Notes: a model not told the origin generated them from the letters alone. A DNA stretch of 32,936 bases from Pseudomonadota bacterium (GCA_963205235.1 CAUJIP010000041.1:1-32936); one strand, 5' to 3'. Counted from the stretch's first letter, positions 7,726 through 16,567 are shown. Numbers and translations: made by a program.

Positions 7726-8358
7726 CTATTCCCGGAAATGCCGGCTGTCCTTCAACTGATCCCAGGCCCAGACCACTTCCTGCAGCCGCTCCTCGTCGCG
7801 TCGGTCGCCTCCGTTCATGTCGGGATGCAGGTCCTTGACCAAGGCCTTGTATTGCTTGCGAATCTCGGTCTTGGTCCAGGTATCCCGCGCATCCAGGATC
7901 TCGATCGCCTTCCGCTCCGTCGGCGGCAGCTTCCGCGTCGCGGTCGAGGCGGGTTTGCCTGGGTTCTGTGTCGCCTTCTCGCCCAACAGGGCCATCGGGT
8001 CGTTCACCCCCAGCCGCGCCCAGGCATTGCCGTCGCCGATCCGGGAAAAGGGCTTAGTCTCGCGTTCCCAGACCCGGTCCTTGTCCAGAAACTTCTGGAA
8101 CTCCTCATCCGAGGTGCCGTTGAAGAAGTTCCACTTCAGATTGTACTCGCGGATATGGGTTTTGCAGAACCAGAAGAACTCGTCCAAAAGATCGGGCGAT
8201 TTCGGCGCGCGATAGGCCGCCTTGACCCCGCAGCCCGGATAATCGCAGGCCTTGTCCGAGGTCTCGAACGCCCCCGACATGCCGCGCCGCACGGTCTGCT
8301 TGCGTTTCTTGTCCGACTTGACCCGCAGGTCGAACTCGAAGGGGGGGCGACTGGTCAT
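7726..8358 (-). CDS. J-domain (DnaJ-like) protein
   Basis: A 210-residue protein whose C-terminal 60 residues form a J domain: a helix (KTEIRKQYKALVKDL), the diagnostic HPD at 178-180, and a second helix (ERLQEVVWAWDQLKD). It would stimulate an Hsp70 such as DnaK. The N-terminal 140 residues lack DnaJ's glycine-rich region and zinc repeats but contain C38, C43, C65 and H68 (C-x4-C-x21-C-x2-H), a possible single zinc site. In alphaproteobacteria a protein of this type is commonly found between bolA and cobS/cobT, and here it is divergent from bolA with a 73-base gap. Client and function are unknown. Confidence 0.9.
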   Translation of the reverse strand: MTSRPPFEFDLRVKSDKKRKQTVRRGMSGAFETSDKACDYPGCGVKAAYRAPKSPDLLDEFFWFCKTHIREYNLKWNFFNGTSDEEFQKFLDKDRVWERETKPFSRIGDGNAWARLGVNDPMALLGEKATQNPGKPASTATRKLPPTERKAIEILDARDTWTKTEIRKQYKALVKDLHPDMNGGDRRDEERLQEVVWAWDQLKDSRHFRE

Positions 8359-8431
8359 GCGAAGGGGCCTTTCCGACTCGGGGCTGCGAGTTTAGGGCTT
8401 TTGACGGCAGATTGAAGGGGGCAAGGCTGAC

Positions 8432-8683
8432 ATGACGGTGAAAGACGAAATCGAGGCCCGCCTGACCGCCGCCTTTTCCCCCACGGAACTGGTGGTGACG
8501 AACGAAAGCCACAAACATCAGGGCCACGCCGGGGATGATGGCTCAGGGGCGAGCCATTTCCACATCCTGATCCGGGCAGAGGCGCTTGCCGCGATGACCC
8601 GCGTCGCGCGGCACCGGGCGGTGCAGGCAGCACTTGGGGACCTGAATCAGCGGGTGCATGCGATTGGGTTGGATGTGGGGTAA
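8432..8683 (+). CDS. BolA-family protein
   Basis: An 83-residue BolA/IbaG-type protein. The fold pattern is clear: helix (VKDEIEARLTAAF), a strand with the VVTNESHKHQGHAG loop, the SHFHILIRAEAL strand-helix, then RHRAVQAALGD and a final IHAIGLDV strand. BolA proteins bind monothiol glutaredoxins and a [2Fe-2S] cluster through the conserved C-terminal histidine (VHAIGL here) and act in iron-sulfur trafficking or redox-linked regulation in the cytoplasm. AAGG lies five bases before the ATG. Divergent from the J-domain gene. Confidence 0.92.
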   Translation: MTVKDEIEARLTAAFSPTELVVTNESHKHQGHAGDDGSGASHFHILIRAEALAAMTRVARHRAVQAALGDLNQRVHAIGLDVG

Positions 8684-8913
8684 TTCCGTGAGAGCGGCCG
8701 CCAATCAATGTCGATCGGTCGCCTAACATACGAGAGCGTCGTTGTTCGCCACTTCTTTGAGAATTTTGCAAATGAAAGCGACCGCTTCTGACGATTTACC
8801 GTATGATCTTTCGAGAAGCACGGTCAAATAGTTCTTGCGCTTATTGGGTTGACACCTAATCGATCATCTGATCAGACTGCTCCCAGTCTGCAGAGTTTGG
8901 AAGGGAGAGCGTT
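8684..8913 (+). promoter_or_regulatory. AT-rich upstream region with hairpin and TTGACA box
   Basis: This 230-base gap is clearly less GC-rich than bolA before it. It contains a TTGACA (8849-8854) without a good -10 at the right distance, a short dyad GATCA-TC-TGATC (8862-8873), and a 7-bp perfect hairpin CAGACTG-CTCC-CAGTCTG (8873-8890) just ahead of the ribosome-binding site of the next gene. I see no small gene in the gap. Confidence 0.4.
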
Positions 8914-9546
8914 TTGGATTTGATCTTTTGGGCGGTGGGAATTGCAGTTCTTCTGTCGATTGTTCTGGCCGTAGTTCAAACTGGCGCGCAGTCGAGACGC
9001 GACGAAGCAATACAAATTGCCGCCGACGGAATTAGAGCGCGCCTAGAGGCAAAGTTTCCGGAGTATTCTGGAAAACTATTTGTTGGTGGGGATAAGCTTG
9101 CAATGATAATTAATGAAGAGAAGCGAACAACTCTTGTCGCAAATGGAAATGGAGTCGCAAAAGAGATTCCGTTTTCGGCTTACAAGAGCATCGAGATTTT
9201 GACCGGTGGCGTATCTATTGCTGAGACAACAAAGAAAGGTGGAGTGACACGCGCGCTAGCTGGAGGACTCATGTTGGGCGGGGTGGGCGCAGTTGTGGGG
9301 GTTCTCACGGCGAAGGAGGTTCAAGCAATTCATCAAAACATTACGAGCATAGCCGTTTCCCTGAAAATTGATGATCCTCATTTTCCAGTAGTGACGTGGT
9401 TCACTTGGCAGCCATTTGGAATAATGACGGAATTGAAGCCGCACGAGGTTCGCCCTCATATGATAGAGGCAGTAAATTTCTACAATCAGTTTGCGCCAAT
9501 CTTCACTCTGCATGCAGACGAAGATTCTGGATTGGTCTCTATTTAG
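8914..9546 (+). CDS. Membrane-anchored protein of unknown function with glycine-zipper segment
   Basis: A 210-residue protein starting at TTG (8914), supported by AAGGGAG six bases upstream (8901-8907). One N-terminal transmembrane helix (residues 2-24) is followed by a soluble domain. A KEIPFSAYKSIEILTGG strand pattern, then a glycine-rich hydrophobic stretch (RALAGGLMLGGVGAVVGVLTAKE, about 111-133), then more strands, resemble the PH-like domains with inserted glycine zipper found in many uncharacterised bacterial and prophage proteins. That comparison is pattern recognition only. Composition is strongly AT-rich for this genome, and codons such as ATA and AGA are used, pointing to horizontal acquisition. 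No partner gene is adjacent. Confidence 0.7.
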   Translation: MDLIFWAVGIAVLLSIVLAVVQTGAQSRRDEAIQIAADGIRARLEAKFPEYSGKLFVGGDKLAMIINEEKRTTLVANGNGVAKEIPFSAYKSIEILTGGVSIAETTKKGGVTRALAGGLMLGGVGAVVGVLTAKEVQAIHQNITSIAVSLKIDDPHFPVVTWFTWQPFGIMTELKPHEVRPHMIEAVNFYNQFAPIFTLHADEDSGLVSI

Positions 9547-9885
9547 AAGGCGCGGGCTGGTATCTGTCAAATTATTTTCCTATTCAGTTCTAGCACTGCA
9601 AACGGAGTATGAATGGAGCAAAACGCCTTTCCTGATAGTATGGGCTTTTCTCATGTATCTTTGCGAGGCCAAAACGTAGCCTATGCTGTTCCCATTTCCC
9701 TCCCCAAATATCCTCTGGCGTTGGGGGCGAAGCGCCCTCCGACGAGGCAAAAGCCTTGCGGCTGCAAAGCCGCTCCGCATGAAAACCGCCCCGACCCGCG
9801 GGCCACCAGATGTTAACACGCGGTAAATGTCCACAGCCAAGCCTTTGATTCCAAAGGGCCCGAAAACCTGCCCACGCGCGGGCAC
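9547..9885. other. Convergent intergenic region, 339 bases, hairpins and repeat, no gene
   Basis: The first 150 bases continue the AT-rich composition of the preceding gene; the rest returns to chromosomal GC. From 9701 on it carries a dispersed element (listed separately) and three small hairpins in a row. A 67-codon frame at 9613-9816 has no ribosome-binding site or recognisable product and is not called. Confidence 0.5.
9701..9773 (-). repeat. Dispersed intergenic element with GAGGATATTT core, copy 1
   Basis: Read on the minus strand this region has GC-rich hairpins followed by GAGGATATTTGGGGA (core at 9706-9715). The hairpins are GGGCG-AAG-CGCCC (9725-9737), AGGC-AAAA-GCCT (9745-9756) and GCGGCT-GCAA-AGCCGC (9758-9773). 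The same hairpin-then-GAGGATATTT architecture recurs at 23251-23320. It lies downstream of the malate synthase gene, so it may act as or beside its terminator. Confidence 0.5.
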
Positions 9886-12030
9886 CTACCCCGCCTTGAC
9901 CCGCAGCCGCCAGGCATGCAGCAGGGGTTCGGTATACCCCGAAGGCTGCTCCCGCCCCTTGAAAACCAGCTCCACCGCGGCCTGAAACGCTGCCCCCTGG
10001 AAGGACGGGGCCATCGGCCGGTAGAGGGGGTCGCCAGCATTCTGCCGGTCCACCACGGCGGCCATCTTCTTCATCGCCTCGGTGACCTCTTCACCGGTCA
10101 CCACCCCATGATGAAGCCAGTTCGCGATATGCTGGGCGGAAATCCGGCAGGTCGCCCGGTCCTCCATCAACCCAACATCGTTCACATCGGGCACCTTCGA
10201 ACAGCCGACCCCCTGGTCAATCCAGCGGACCACATAGCCAAGGATTCCCTGCGCGTTGTTCTCCACCTCCCGCACCACCTGCGCCCGGTTCCACGACTGA
10301 AAGCTGGCCAGCGGGATGTCGAGGATCCCGTCGACATGCGCGCGGCGTCCGCCCTTGGCAAGCTTGGCCTGCACGGCCAGCACGTCGACCCGATGGTAGT
10401 GCAGGGCATGCAGGGTGGCGGCGGTGGGGGACGGCACCCAGGCCGTGTTCGCCCCGGCGCGGGGGTGGGCGATCTTTTCGTCCAGCATCGCGGCCATGAG
10501 GTCGGGCATCGCCCACATCCCCTTGCCGATCTGCGCCCGCCCGGAAAGCCCGCATTCCAGCCCGATATCGACGTTCAGCGCCTCATAGGCGGTGATCCAG
10601 CTTTTCCGCTTGATGAAGTCCTTCCGGCTGAACGCCCCCGCCTCCATCGAGGTGTGGATCTCGTCCCCGGTCCGGTCCAGGAACCCGGTGTTGATGAACG
10701 CGACCCGCCCCTTCGCCGCCCGGATGCACTCCTTCAGGTTCACCGAGGTCCGCCGTTCCTCATCCATGATCCCCAGCTTCACCGTGTTCGCGGGCAGGCC
10801 CAGCAGCCCTTCAACCCGCGCCATCACCGCGTCGGCAAAACCCACTTCCTCCGGCCCATGCATCTTCGGCTTCACCACATAGACCGAACCGAGGACCGAG
10901 TTCCGCATCCCCTCAGTCTTCTTCAGGTCGTGCAAAGCAATGGCCACCGTCACCATCGCATCCATCAGCCCCTCTGGCACCTCCGACCCGTCCGGCAGCA
11001 AGATCGCCGGGTTGGTCATCAGGTGGCCCACGTTCCTGATCCACATCAACGCGCGGCCCTTCAGCAGGAAGGGGCGGCCCATCGGGTCCAGATACTCCCG
11101 GTCCGCCGCCAGCCGCCGCTCAACCGTGCGGTCACCCTTCTGAAACGCCTCTGACAGCGTGCCCCGCATCAGCCCCAGCCAGTTGCGATAAGCCCCGACC
11201 TTGTCTTCGGCATCGACACAGGCGACGGAATCCTCGCAGTCCATGATCGCGGACATGGCACTTTCAAGCTGCACATCCGCCAGCAGGGCCTGATCGCGCG
11301 AGCCGATGAAGTGGGCGCGGTCGAAGACCAGTTCGACATGGAGGCCGTTGTTGCGCAGAAGGACGGCATCCGGGGCCTTGGGGTTGCCCCGGTAGCCGAC
11401 GAACTTTTCAGGCTGAACCAAGGGCAGGTCGTCAACCAAAAGCGCGCCGTCCTTCACCAAATAGCGGCGCACGTCGGCGTGGCTGGTGCCGGCGATGGGG
11501 AAAGCCTCGTCCAGAAACACCCGTGCCCGCGCGATCACCCGCGCGCCGCGACCGCGTTCATAGCCGCCCGCCGGGGGCTGCGAGCCCATCGCGTCGGTGC
11601 CGTAGAGACAGTCGTAAAGGCTGCCCCAGCGGGCATTGGCGGCGTTCAGGGCATAGCGGGCGTTGGTGACCGGAACCACAAGTTGAGGGCCGGGAACCTT
11701 GGCAATTTCGGGGTCGACATTCGCGGTCTCGATGGTGAAGGCGGGGCCTTCGGGGAGGAGGTATCCGATCTCGGCCAGGAAGGCCTTGTAGGCGGCGTGG
11801 TCATGTGGCTGACCCCGACGGGCAATGTGCCAAGCGTCGATTTTGGACTGCAATTCATCCCGGCGGGCCAGTAGGGCGCGGTTCTTCGGGGCGAAGTCGG
11901 CCAGAAGGCCCGCGAAGCCATCCCAGAAGGTCGGGGCGGAAATGCCGGTGCCGGGCAGGGCCTCGTCTTCAAGGAAACGGGCCAGGATCGTATCCACCTG
12001 AAGCCCGGCCCGTTCGGTGCGCTGTGCCAT
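9886..12030 (-). CDS. glcB: Malate synthase G
   Basis: A 714-residue malate synthase of the large G isoform (E. coli GlcB is 723). It condenses glyoxylate with acetyl-CoA to give malate. Recognisable blocks are KIDAWH near the N-terminus, [10 protein letters not shown]-type text ([14 protein letters not shown]), the active-site block [19 protein letters not shown], the [22 protein letters not shown] segment, [36 protein letters not shown], and the C-terminal [21 protein letters not shown] carrying the catalytic aspartate. The start at 12030 has GGAGGA four bases upstream; an in-frame extension to 12144 is rejected because it adds no family sequence. Transcribed alone, divergent from the ArsR operon. 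Confidence 0.97.
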   Translation of the reverse strand: MAQRTERAGLQVDTILARFLEDEALPGTGISAPTFWDGFAGLLADFAPKNRALLARRDELQSKIDAWHIARRGQPHDHAAYKAFLAEIGYLLPEGPAFTIETANVDPEIAKVPGPQLVVPVTNARYALNAANARWGSLYDCLYGTDAMGSQPPAGGYERGRGARVIARARVFLDEAFPIAGTSHADVRRYLVKDGALLVDDLPLVQPEKFVGYRGNPKAPDAVLLRNNGLHVELVFDRAHFIGSRDQALLADVQLESAMSAIMDCEDSVACVDAEDKVGAYRNWLGLMRGTLSEAFQKGDRTVERRLAADREYLDPMGRPFLLKGRALMWIRNVGHLMTNPAILLPDGSEVPEGLMDAMVTVAIALHDLKKTEGMRNSVLGSVYVVKPKMHGPEEVGFADAVMARVEGLLGLPANTVKLGIMDEERRTSVNLKECIRAAKGRVAFINTGFLDRTGDEIHTSMEAGAFSRKDFIKRKSWITAYEALNVDIGLECGLSGRAQIGKGMWAMPDLMAAMLDEKIAHPRAGANTAWVPSPTAATLHALHYHRVDVLAVQAKLAKGGRRAHVDGILDIPLASFQSWNRAQVVREVENNAQGILGYVVRWIDQGVGCSKVPDVNDVGLMEDRATCRISAQHIANWLHHGVVTGEEVTEAMKKMAAVVDRQNAGDPLYRPMAPSFQGAAFQAAVELVFKGREQPSGYTEPLLHAWRLRVKAG

Positions 12031-12180
12031 GCTGTCCTCCGGAAGGCCCGACGGGCCATTGTATGCCTTGGCACACAATAGGCGAGAGCTGCCGGGGACA
12101 GCAAGCGCGGCAGGGCCGCCATTCCCGGCTGTTGGCGAATTCACCTTTCGCGAAAAGGCGAAGGCGGAAACTTTGCTGAT

Positions 12181-12239
12181 TGGCTAAGTTTTTGCTTGCC
12201 GGATCGCGCGTGAGGTGTATGGTTAGCAATATGGCTAAG
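12181..12239. promoter_or_regulatory. Candidate autoregulatory operator of the ArsR-type gene
   Basis: TGGCTAAG occurs twice as a direct repeat (12181-12188 and 12232-12239), and the second copy forms an inverted repeat TTAGC-N6-GCTAA (12223-12238) with sequence at the regulator's own start codon. Short dyads of this kind are typical ArsR-family operators. Binding is inferred. Confidence 0.4.
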
Positions 12240-12572
12240 CATGATCCGAACCTTGACCTCTTGTTCCACGCCCTGTCCGACCCGACGCGGCGGATGATGC
12301 TGGCGCGGTTGGCCGAGGGGTCGGCGGCGGTCAGCGAATTGGCGGGGCCGACGGGATTGCGGCTGCCGACGATCCTGCGGCACCTGTCCGTGTTGGAGGA
12401 GGCGGGGCTGATTGCCACGCAAAAGGATGGACGGGTGCGGTCTTGCGCCCTGCAGCCGCAGGCCCTGGCCCCGATGCGCGACTGGCTGGAAGAGCAGCGC
12501 CGCGTCTGGGAGGCGCGGTTGGACCGGCTGGATGACTATGTGATGAACCTTATGAAGGAACGGAACAAATGA
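12219..12572 (+). CDS. ArsR-family winged-helix transcriptional regulator
   Basis: A 117-residue ArsR/SmtB-type regulator. LLFHALSDPTRRMMLARLAEGSAAVSELA leads into the winged-helix recognition region (LRLPTILRHLSVLEEAGLIATQKDGRVRSCALQP), and a C-terminal helix (WLEEQRRVWEARLDRLDDYV) makes the dimer. No cysteine metal-binding motif is present, so it is not a metal sensor. It belongs to the group encoded with SRPBCC proteins, as here. The start is uncertain: ATG at 12219 (MVSNMAKHD) has TGAGG close upstream, ATG at 12231 gives a shorter protein, and a further in-frame extension to 12180 is unlikely. Its stop overlaps the next start (ATGA), so it heads a three-gene operon it probably represses. 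Confidence 0.9.
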   Translation: MVSNMAKHDPNLDLLFHALSDPTRRMMLARLAEGSAAVSELAGPTGLRLPTILRHLSVLEEAGLIATQKDGRVRSCALQPQALAPMRDWLEEQRRVWEARLDRLDDYVMNLMKERNK

Positions 12573-13057
12573 CTGCCACCCTGACCCCCGATCTTGATCC
12601 CGAGTTGGATCTTGTCCTGACCCGAGAGGTCAATGCCCCGCGCGAGGTCCTGTACATGTGCTGGACCACGCCTGAGCATCTGGTTCACTGGTTCGTGCCC
12701 AAGCCGCACAAGGTGACGGCCTGCGATCTGGACGTGCGGGTCGGCGGGCGCTGCAACACGACCTTCAACGTCGAAGGCAACGAAATGCAGAACAACGGCG
12801 TCTATCTTGAGGTGGTGCCGAACGAGCGCCTTGTCTTTACCGACGCCTATACCGAAGGCTGGAAGCCCACGCCCGAGCCGTTCATGACTGCTATCCTGAC
12901 GTTTGAAGATATCGGCAACGGGCGGACGAAATACACCGCCATTGCCCGGCACCGGAACGCGGATACGGCAAAGGCGCACAAGGACATGGGGTTCTATGAC
13001 GGATGGGGGACGGTGGTCACCCAACTGGAAGAATATGCACAGGGGTTGAAGCCATGA
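12569..13057 (+). CDS. SRPBCC-family (AHSA1-like) protein
   Basis: A 162-residue START/Bet v1-like protein of the AHSA1 group. The diagnostic elements are LVLTREVNAPREVLYMCWTTPEHLVHWF (strand, then the helix that closes the hydrophobic pocket), DLDVRVGGRC, NGVYLEVVPNERLVFT, and the final long helix GFYDGWGTVVTQLEEYAQ. Such proteins bind hydrophobic ligands; the ligand here is unknown. The gene overlaps the ArsR stop by ATGA and its own stop overlaps the following gene by ATGA, so the three are translationally coupled. This ArsR-SRPBCC pairing is common in proteobacteria and suggests the regulator controls its production. Confidence 0.92.
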   Translation: MTATLTPDLDPELDLVLTREVNAPREVLYMCWTTPEHLVHWFVPKPHKVTACDLDVRVGGRCNTTFNVEGNEMQNNGVYLEVVPNERLVFTDAYTEGWKPTPEPFMTAILTFEDIGNGRTKYTAIARHRNADTAKAHKDMGFYDGWGTVVTQLEEYAQGLKP

Positions 13058-13932
13058 GCGGGGGCCGCTTTGCCACGTTGAATTTCAGCCGCGAAGTTGC
13101 GGCGCCGGTGTCGACCCTGTGGCACGCCTGGATATCGCCTGCGGCGCGGGCGGTCTGGTCTGCGCCTGCGCCGGGAGTGACGGTCGATTACAGCGAGGCG
13201 GACTCCCGCGTTGGCGGCATCGAACGGTCGATCTGCCGGGTGGACGGCTATCCGGATGTGCATGTCGAGGGGCGCTGGTTGGAGATGCAGCCGGGGCGGA
13301 TCAGCGTGAACTCCGAGGTCGTGGCAAGCGAGGGTGTGACGGAAAGCGCCGCCCTGGTGACGGCGGAGTTTTCGGAGACGGCGGCGGGCAGCCGGATTGC
13401 AGTGACAGTGCAACTGACCTCATTGGCGCAGGACATGGTGGGCGGGTATCAGCACGGGTTCAACGGGGGGCTGAACAACCTTGTGGGCGTGGCCGAACGC
13501 AGCATGGTGATTGCCCGTGTGATCAAGGCCCCGGTCGCGGCGGTCTGGGGCGCCTGGGTCAATGCGGAAAGCCTGCCGAAATGGTGGGGGCCGGACGGGT
13601 TTTCCTGCAAGACCAAGCGGATTGATCTGCGGGATGGTGGGGAATGGGTGTTCGACATGATAGCACCCGACGGGACGGTGTTTCCCAACCACCACCGCTA
13701 TGGCAGGATGATCCCCGAGGTGCGGCTGGATTATGTGCTGCTTTGGGGCGAGAACGGGCCGAAGCATGCCGATGCCTGGGCGAGTTTTGCCGAAGCAGAC
13801 GGGGTGACCACGGTGACCTTGGGCATGGTCATGGCCACGCGCGAGGAATGGCAGACCGCCAAGGGCTTTGGGGCCGAGGCGCTGGGTCTGCAGACGCTGG
13901 GCAAGCTGGCGCAGGCAGTGGGGGCGGGTTGA
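13054..13932 (+). CDS. Tandem double SRPBCC (AHSA1-like) protein
   Basis: A 292-residue protein made of two START-like domains. The first (about 1-142) begins TLNFSREVAAPVSTLWHAWISPAARAVW and ends with a long helix (GGYQHGFNGGLNNLVG). The second (about 148-290) restarts with MVIARVIKAPVAAVWGAWVNAESLPKWWGPDGF and has the family's GGEWVFDMIAPDG block and the final helix. The two halves look like an internal duplication that has diverged: only the second keeps the P-x-x-W-W-G-P signature. The start at 13054 overlaps the previous stop (ATGA); an in-frame extension to 13003 inside the upstream gene is rejected. Ligand unknown. Confidence 0.9.
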   Translation: MSGGRFATLNFSREVAAPVSTLWHAWISPAARAVWSAPAPGVTVDYSEADSRVGGIERSICRVDGYPDVHVEGRWLEMQPGRISVNSEVVASEGVTESAALVTAEFSETAAGSRIAVTVQLTSLAQDMVGGYQHGFNGGLNNLVGVAERSMVIARVIKAPVAAVWGAWVNAESLPKWWGPDGFSCKTKRIDLRDGGEWVFDMIAPDGTVFPNHHRYGRMIPEVRLDYVLLWGENGPKHADAWASFAEADGVTTVTLGMVMATREEWQTAKGFGAEALGLQTLGKLAQAVGAG

Positions 13933-13999
13933 TCGGGGAAGCATGGGGCCTTGCGCTTGGGGGATAACCCCTTAGCTTGGTGGGCAAAGGGAGAAGCCC

Positions 14000-16567
14000 A
14001 TGCCGCTTGCGCAAAAGACCGTTCATCTGGCCGATTACCAGCCGTTCACGCATATTCTGGACCAGGTTGATCTGACGTTCCGCCTGGCCCCGTCGGCCAC
14101 GCGGGTTCTGGCGCGGATGGCGTTTCGCCCGAACCCCGCGCGTCCCGGCAAGCATGTCTTGCGGCTGGATGGCGAGAAGCTGAAGCTGTTGTCCTGCAAG
14201 ATCGATGGGCAGGCGGTGACGCCCAAGGTTTCGGCGCAGGACTTGACCATTGCGGCGAAAGACCTGCCTGCGGGGCCTTTCGTTCTGGAAACCGAGGTCG
14301 AGATCAACCCCGAGGCCAATACGGAACTTGAGGGGCTGTATATCTCGCGCGGGATGTACTGCACGCAATGCGAGGCGCAAGGGTTCCGGAAGATCACCTA
14401 CTATCCCGACCGGCCCGATGTGCTGGCGCGGTTCAAGGTGCGGGTGGAAAGCGATCTGCCGATCTTGTTGTCGAACGGGAACCCGGTCGCGTCAGGCACG
14501 GGTTTCGCCGAATGGAATGACCCCTGGCCAAAGCCCGCCTATCTGTTCGCGCTGGTTGCGGGCGATCTGCGGGCGCATGCGGCGGATTTCACCACGGCGT
14601 CGGGGCGGGCGGTCAAGCTGAACATCTGGGTGCGTCCGGGGGACGAAGACCGCTGCGCCTATGCGATGGACAGCCTGATCCGGTCGATGAAGTGGGATGA
14701 AGAGGTCTATGGTCGGGAATACGACCTGGACGTGTTCAACATCGTCGCGGTCGATGATTTCAACATGGGCGCGATGGAGAACAAGGGGCTGAACATCTTC
14801 AACAGCCGCTATGTTCTGGCCAGCCCGGACACCGCGACGGATGACGATTACGGCCGGATCGAAGGCATAATCGCGCATGAATATTTCCACAACTGGACCG
14901 GCAACCGGATCACCTGTCGCGACTGGTTCCAGCTTTGCCTCAAGGAAGGGCTGACCGTTTTCCGCGACCAGCAGTTTTCGGCGGACATGCGGTCAGAAGC
15001 CGTCTGCCGGATCGAGGATGTGCTGACCCTGCGCGCGCGCCAGTTCCGCGAGGATGCGGGGCCCTTGGCGCATCCGGTGCGGCCTGAAAGCTTTGTCGAG
15101 ATCAACAATTTCTATACGGCCACGGTCTATGAAAAGGGGGCCGAGCTGATCGGGATGCTGAAATCCCTTGTCGGTCCAAAGGAATATCGCGCGGCGCTTG
15201 ATCTGTACTTTGACCGCCATGATGGCGATGCCGCGACTATCGAGGATTGGTTGAAGGTCTTTGAAGACGCGACCGGGCGCGATCTTTCGCAGTTCAAGCT
15301 TTGGTATTCGGAAGCCGGAACCCCGCGGCTTGGGGTGAGCGAGGATTGGGCGGATGGGGTTTATACCCTGACCTTTACGCAAAAGACGCCAGCTACGCCG
15401 GGCCAGTCGGTCAAAGCGCCGCGCGTGATCCCGATCAAGGTCGGGCTTCTGAACCCGAATGGTGACGAAGTCGTGCCGACGATCATGTTGGAAATGACGA
15501 AGGCCAGGCAAAGCTTTCGGTTCGAGGGGCTTGCCGCGCGCCCCGTGCCTTCGATCCTGCGCGAGTTTTCGGCCCCGGTGATCCTGGACCGCAAAGTTTC
15601 GGCCCAGGAGCGGGCGTTCCTTTTGTCGCATGACACCGATCCCTTCAACAAGTGGGAGGCGGGCCGCGCGCTGGCCAAGGACGTGCTGGCCGAGATGGCA
15701 TTGAAAGGGGCTGCGGTCAGTCAGGACTGGCTGGAGGCGATGGCCGCCGTTGTCTTTGACGAAAGCCTTGATCCGGCATTTCGGGCGCTGTGCCTGAAGC
15801 TTCCGGCGGAAGATGATCTGGCGCAGACGATCCATGCCATGGGACGGGTGCCTGACCCCGCCCGCATCTACGCCGCCCGGCGCGAGATGGCGGGGGTGCT
15901 GGCCGTTCGGCTGGGCGAAGGGTTGCAGCGGCTTTATGCCGGGCTTGATGACGGCAAGGCGGCCTATTCGCCGGGGGCCGAGCAGGCGGGTCGGCGGGCG
16001 CTGCGGCTTGCCGTGCTGGGGCTTCTGACCCGGCGCGACGGTGGCAAGCTGGCGTCGGCGGCCTATGCAAGGTCGGGCAGCATGACCGAAACGGTAGGGG
16101 CGCTGTCGGCGCTTTTGGACGTGGGCCAAGGCAAGGCCGAGCTTGCGGATTTCGGCGCGCGCTGGCGCGGCAACCGCAACGTCATGGACAAGTGGTACAC
16201 GTTGCAGGTGGCCCATGCCGAACCGGGGGAAATGGCCGGGGTCGCCACGCGCCTGCTGGAAGCGCCCGATGCGGACTGGAAGAACCCCAACCGATTCCGG
16301 TCGGTCATCGGCGCGATTGCGGCGAACCACGCGGGCTTTCATCACCGCTCGGGCGCGGGGTATCGGCTGGTTGCGGACTGGCTTTTGAAGCTGGATCCCC
16401 TGAACCCGCAGACGGCGGCGCGGGTGTCTTCGGCTTTCGAGACCTGGGCCCGCTATGACGCCACCCGGCGCAAACATGCCAAGGCCGAACTTGCCCGCAT
16501 TCTGGAAACGCCGGGTCTAAGCGGCGATCTGCGCGAAATGGCGGAACGGATGATCGCGACCGGATAG
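14000..16567 (+). CDS. pepN: Aminopeptidase N (M1 zinc metallopeptidase)
   Basis: An 855-residue M1-family aminopeptidase that removes N-terminal residues from peptides in the cytoplasm. The substrate-binding exopeptidase motif GAMENKG is at 257-263. The zinc site is H293-E-Y-F-H297 plus E316 (LKEGLTVF), each four residues before the E. coli PepN counterparts (297, 301, 320). The order is N-terminal beta saddle, catalytic thermolysin-like domain, Ig-like domain (about 440-540) and a C-terminal helical superhelix, as in E. coli PepN (870 residues). GGGAG lies six bases before the ATG. A GGGG-ATAA-CCCC hairpin (13960-13971) sits between this gene and the SRPBCC operon and may terminate the latter. 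Confidence 0.97.
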   Translation: MPLAQKTVHLADYQPFTHILDQVDLTFRLAPSATRVLARMAFRPNPARPGKHVLRLDGEKLKLLSCKIDGQAVTPKVSAQDLTIAAKDLPAGPFVLETEVEINPEANTELEGLYISRGMYCTQCEAQGFRKITYYPDRPDVLARFKVRVESDLPILLSNGNPVASGTGFAEWNDPWPKPAYLFALVAGDLRAHAADFTTASGRAVKLNIWVRPGDEDRCAYAMDSLIRSMKWDEEVYGREYDLDVFNIVAVDDFNMGAMENKGLNIFNSRYVLASPDTATDDDYGRIEGIIAHEYFHNWTGNRITCRDWFQLCLKEGLTVFRDQQFSADMRSEAVCRIEDVLTLRARQFREDAGPLAHPVRPESFVEINNFYTATVYEKGAELIGMLKSLVGPKEYRAALDLYFDRHDGDAATIEDWLKVFEDATGRDLSQFKLWYSEAGTPRLGVSEDWADGVYTLTFTQKTPATPGQSVKAPRVIPIKVGLLNPNGDEVVPTIMLEMTKARQSFRFEGLAARPVPSILREFSAPVILDRKVSAQERAFLLSHDTDPFNKWEAGRALAKDVLAEMALKGAAVSQDWLEAMAAVVFDESLDPAFRALCLKLPAEDDLAQTIHAMGRVPDPARIYAARREMAGVLAVRLGEGLQRLYAGLDDGKAAYSPGAEQAGRRALRLAVLGLLTRRDGGKLASAAYARSGSMTETVGALSALLDVGQGKAELADFGARWRGNRNVMDKWYTLQVAHAEPGEMAGVATRLLEAPDADWKNPNRFRSVIGAIAANHAGFHHRSGAGYRLVADWLLKLDPLNPQTAARVSSAFETWARYDATRRKHAKAELARILETPGLSGDLREMAERMIATG

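Noticed and set aside
7099-8415. 438-codon plus-strand frame across the membrane-protein and J-domain genes
   Set aside because: It is a shadow frame: arginine/proline-rich low-complexity translation with no domain, overlapping two well-supported genes in other frames.
9613-9816. Possible 67-residue protein after the AT-rich gene
   Set aside because: No ribosome-binding site, it crosses the repeat element and hairpins, and the translation has no hydrophobic core or known motif.
14000-16567. Frameshift or truncation in pepN
   Set aside because: The frame is continuous from beta saddle to C-terminal helices and the zinc residues are all present at the expected spacing.
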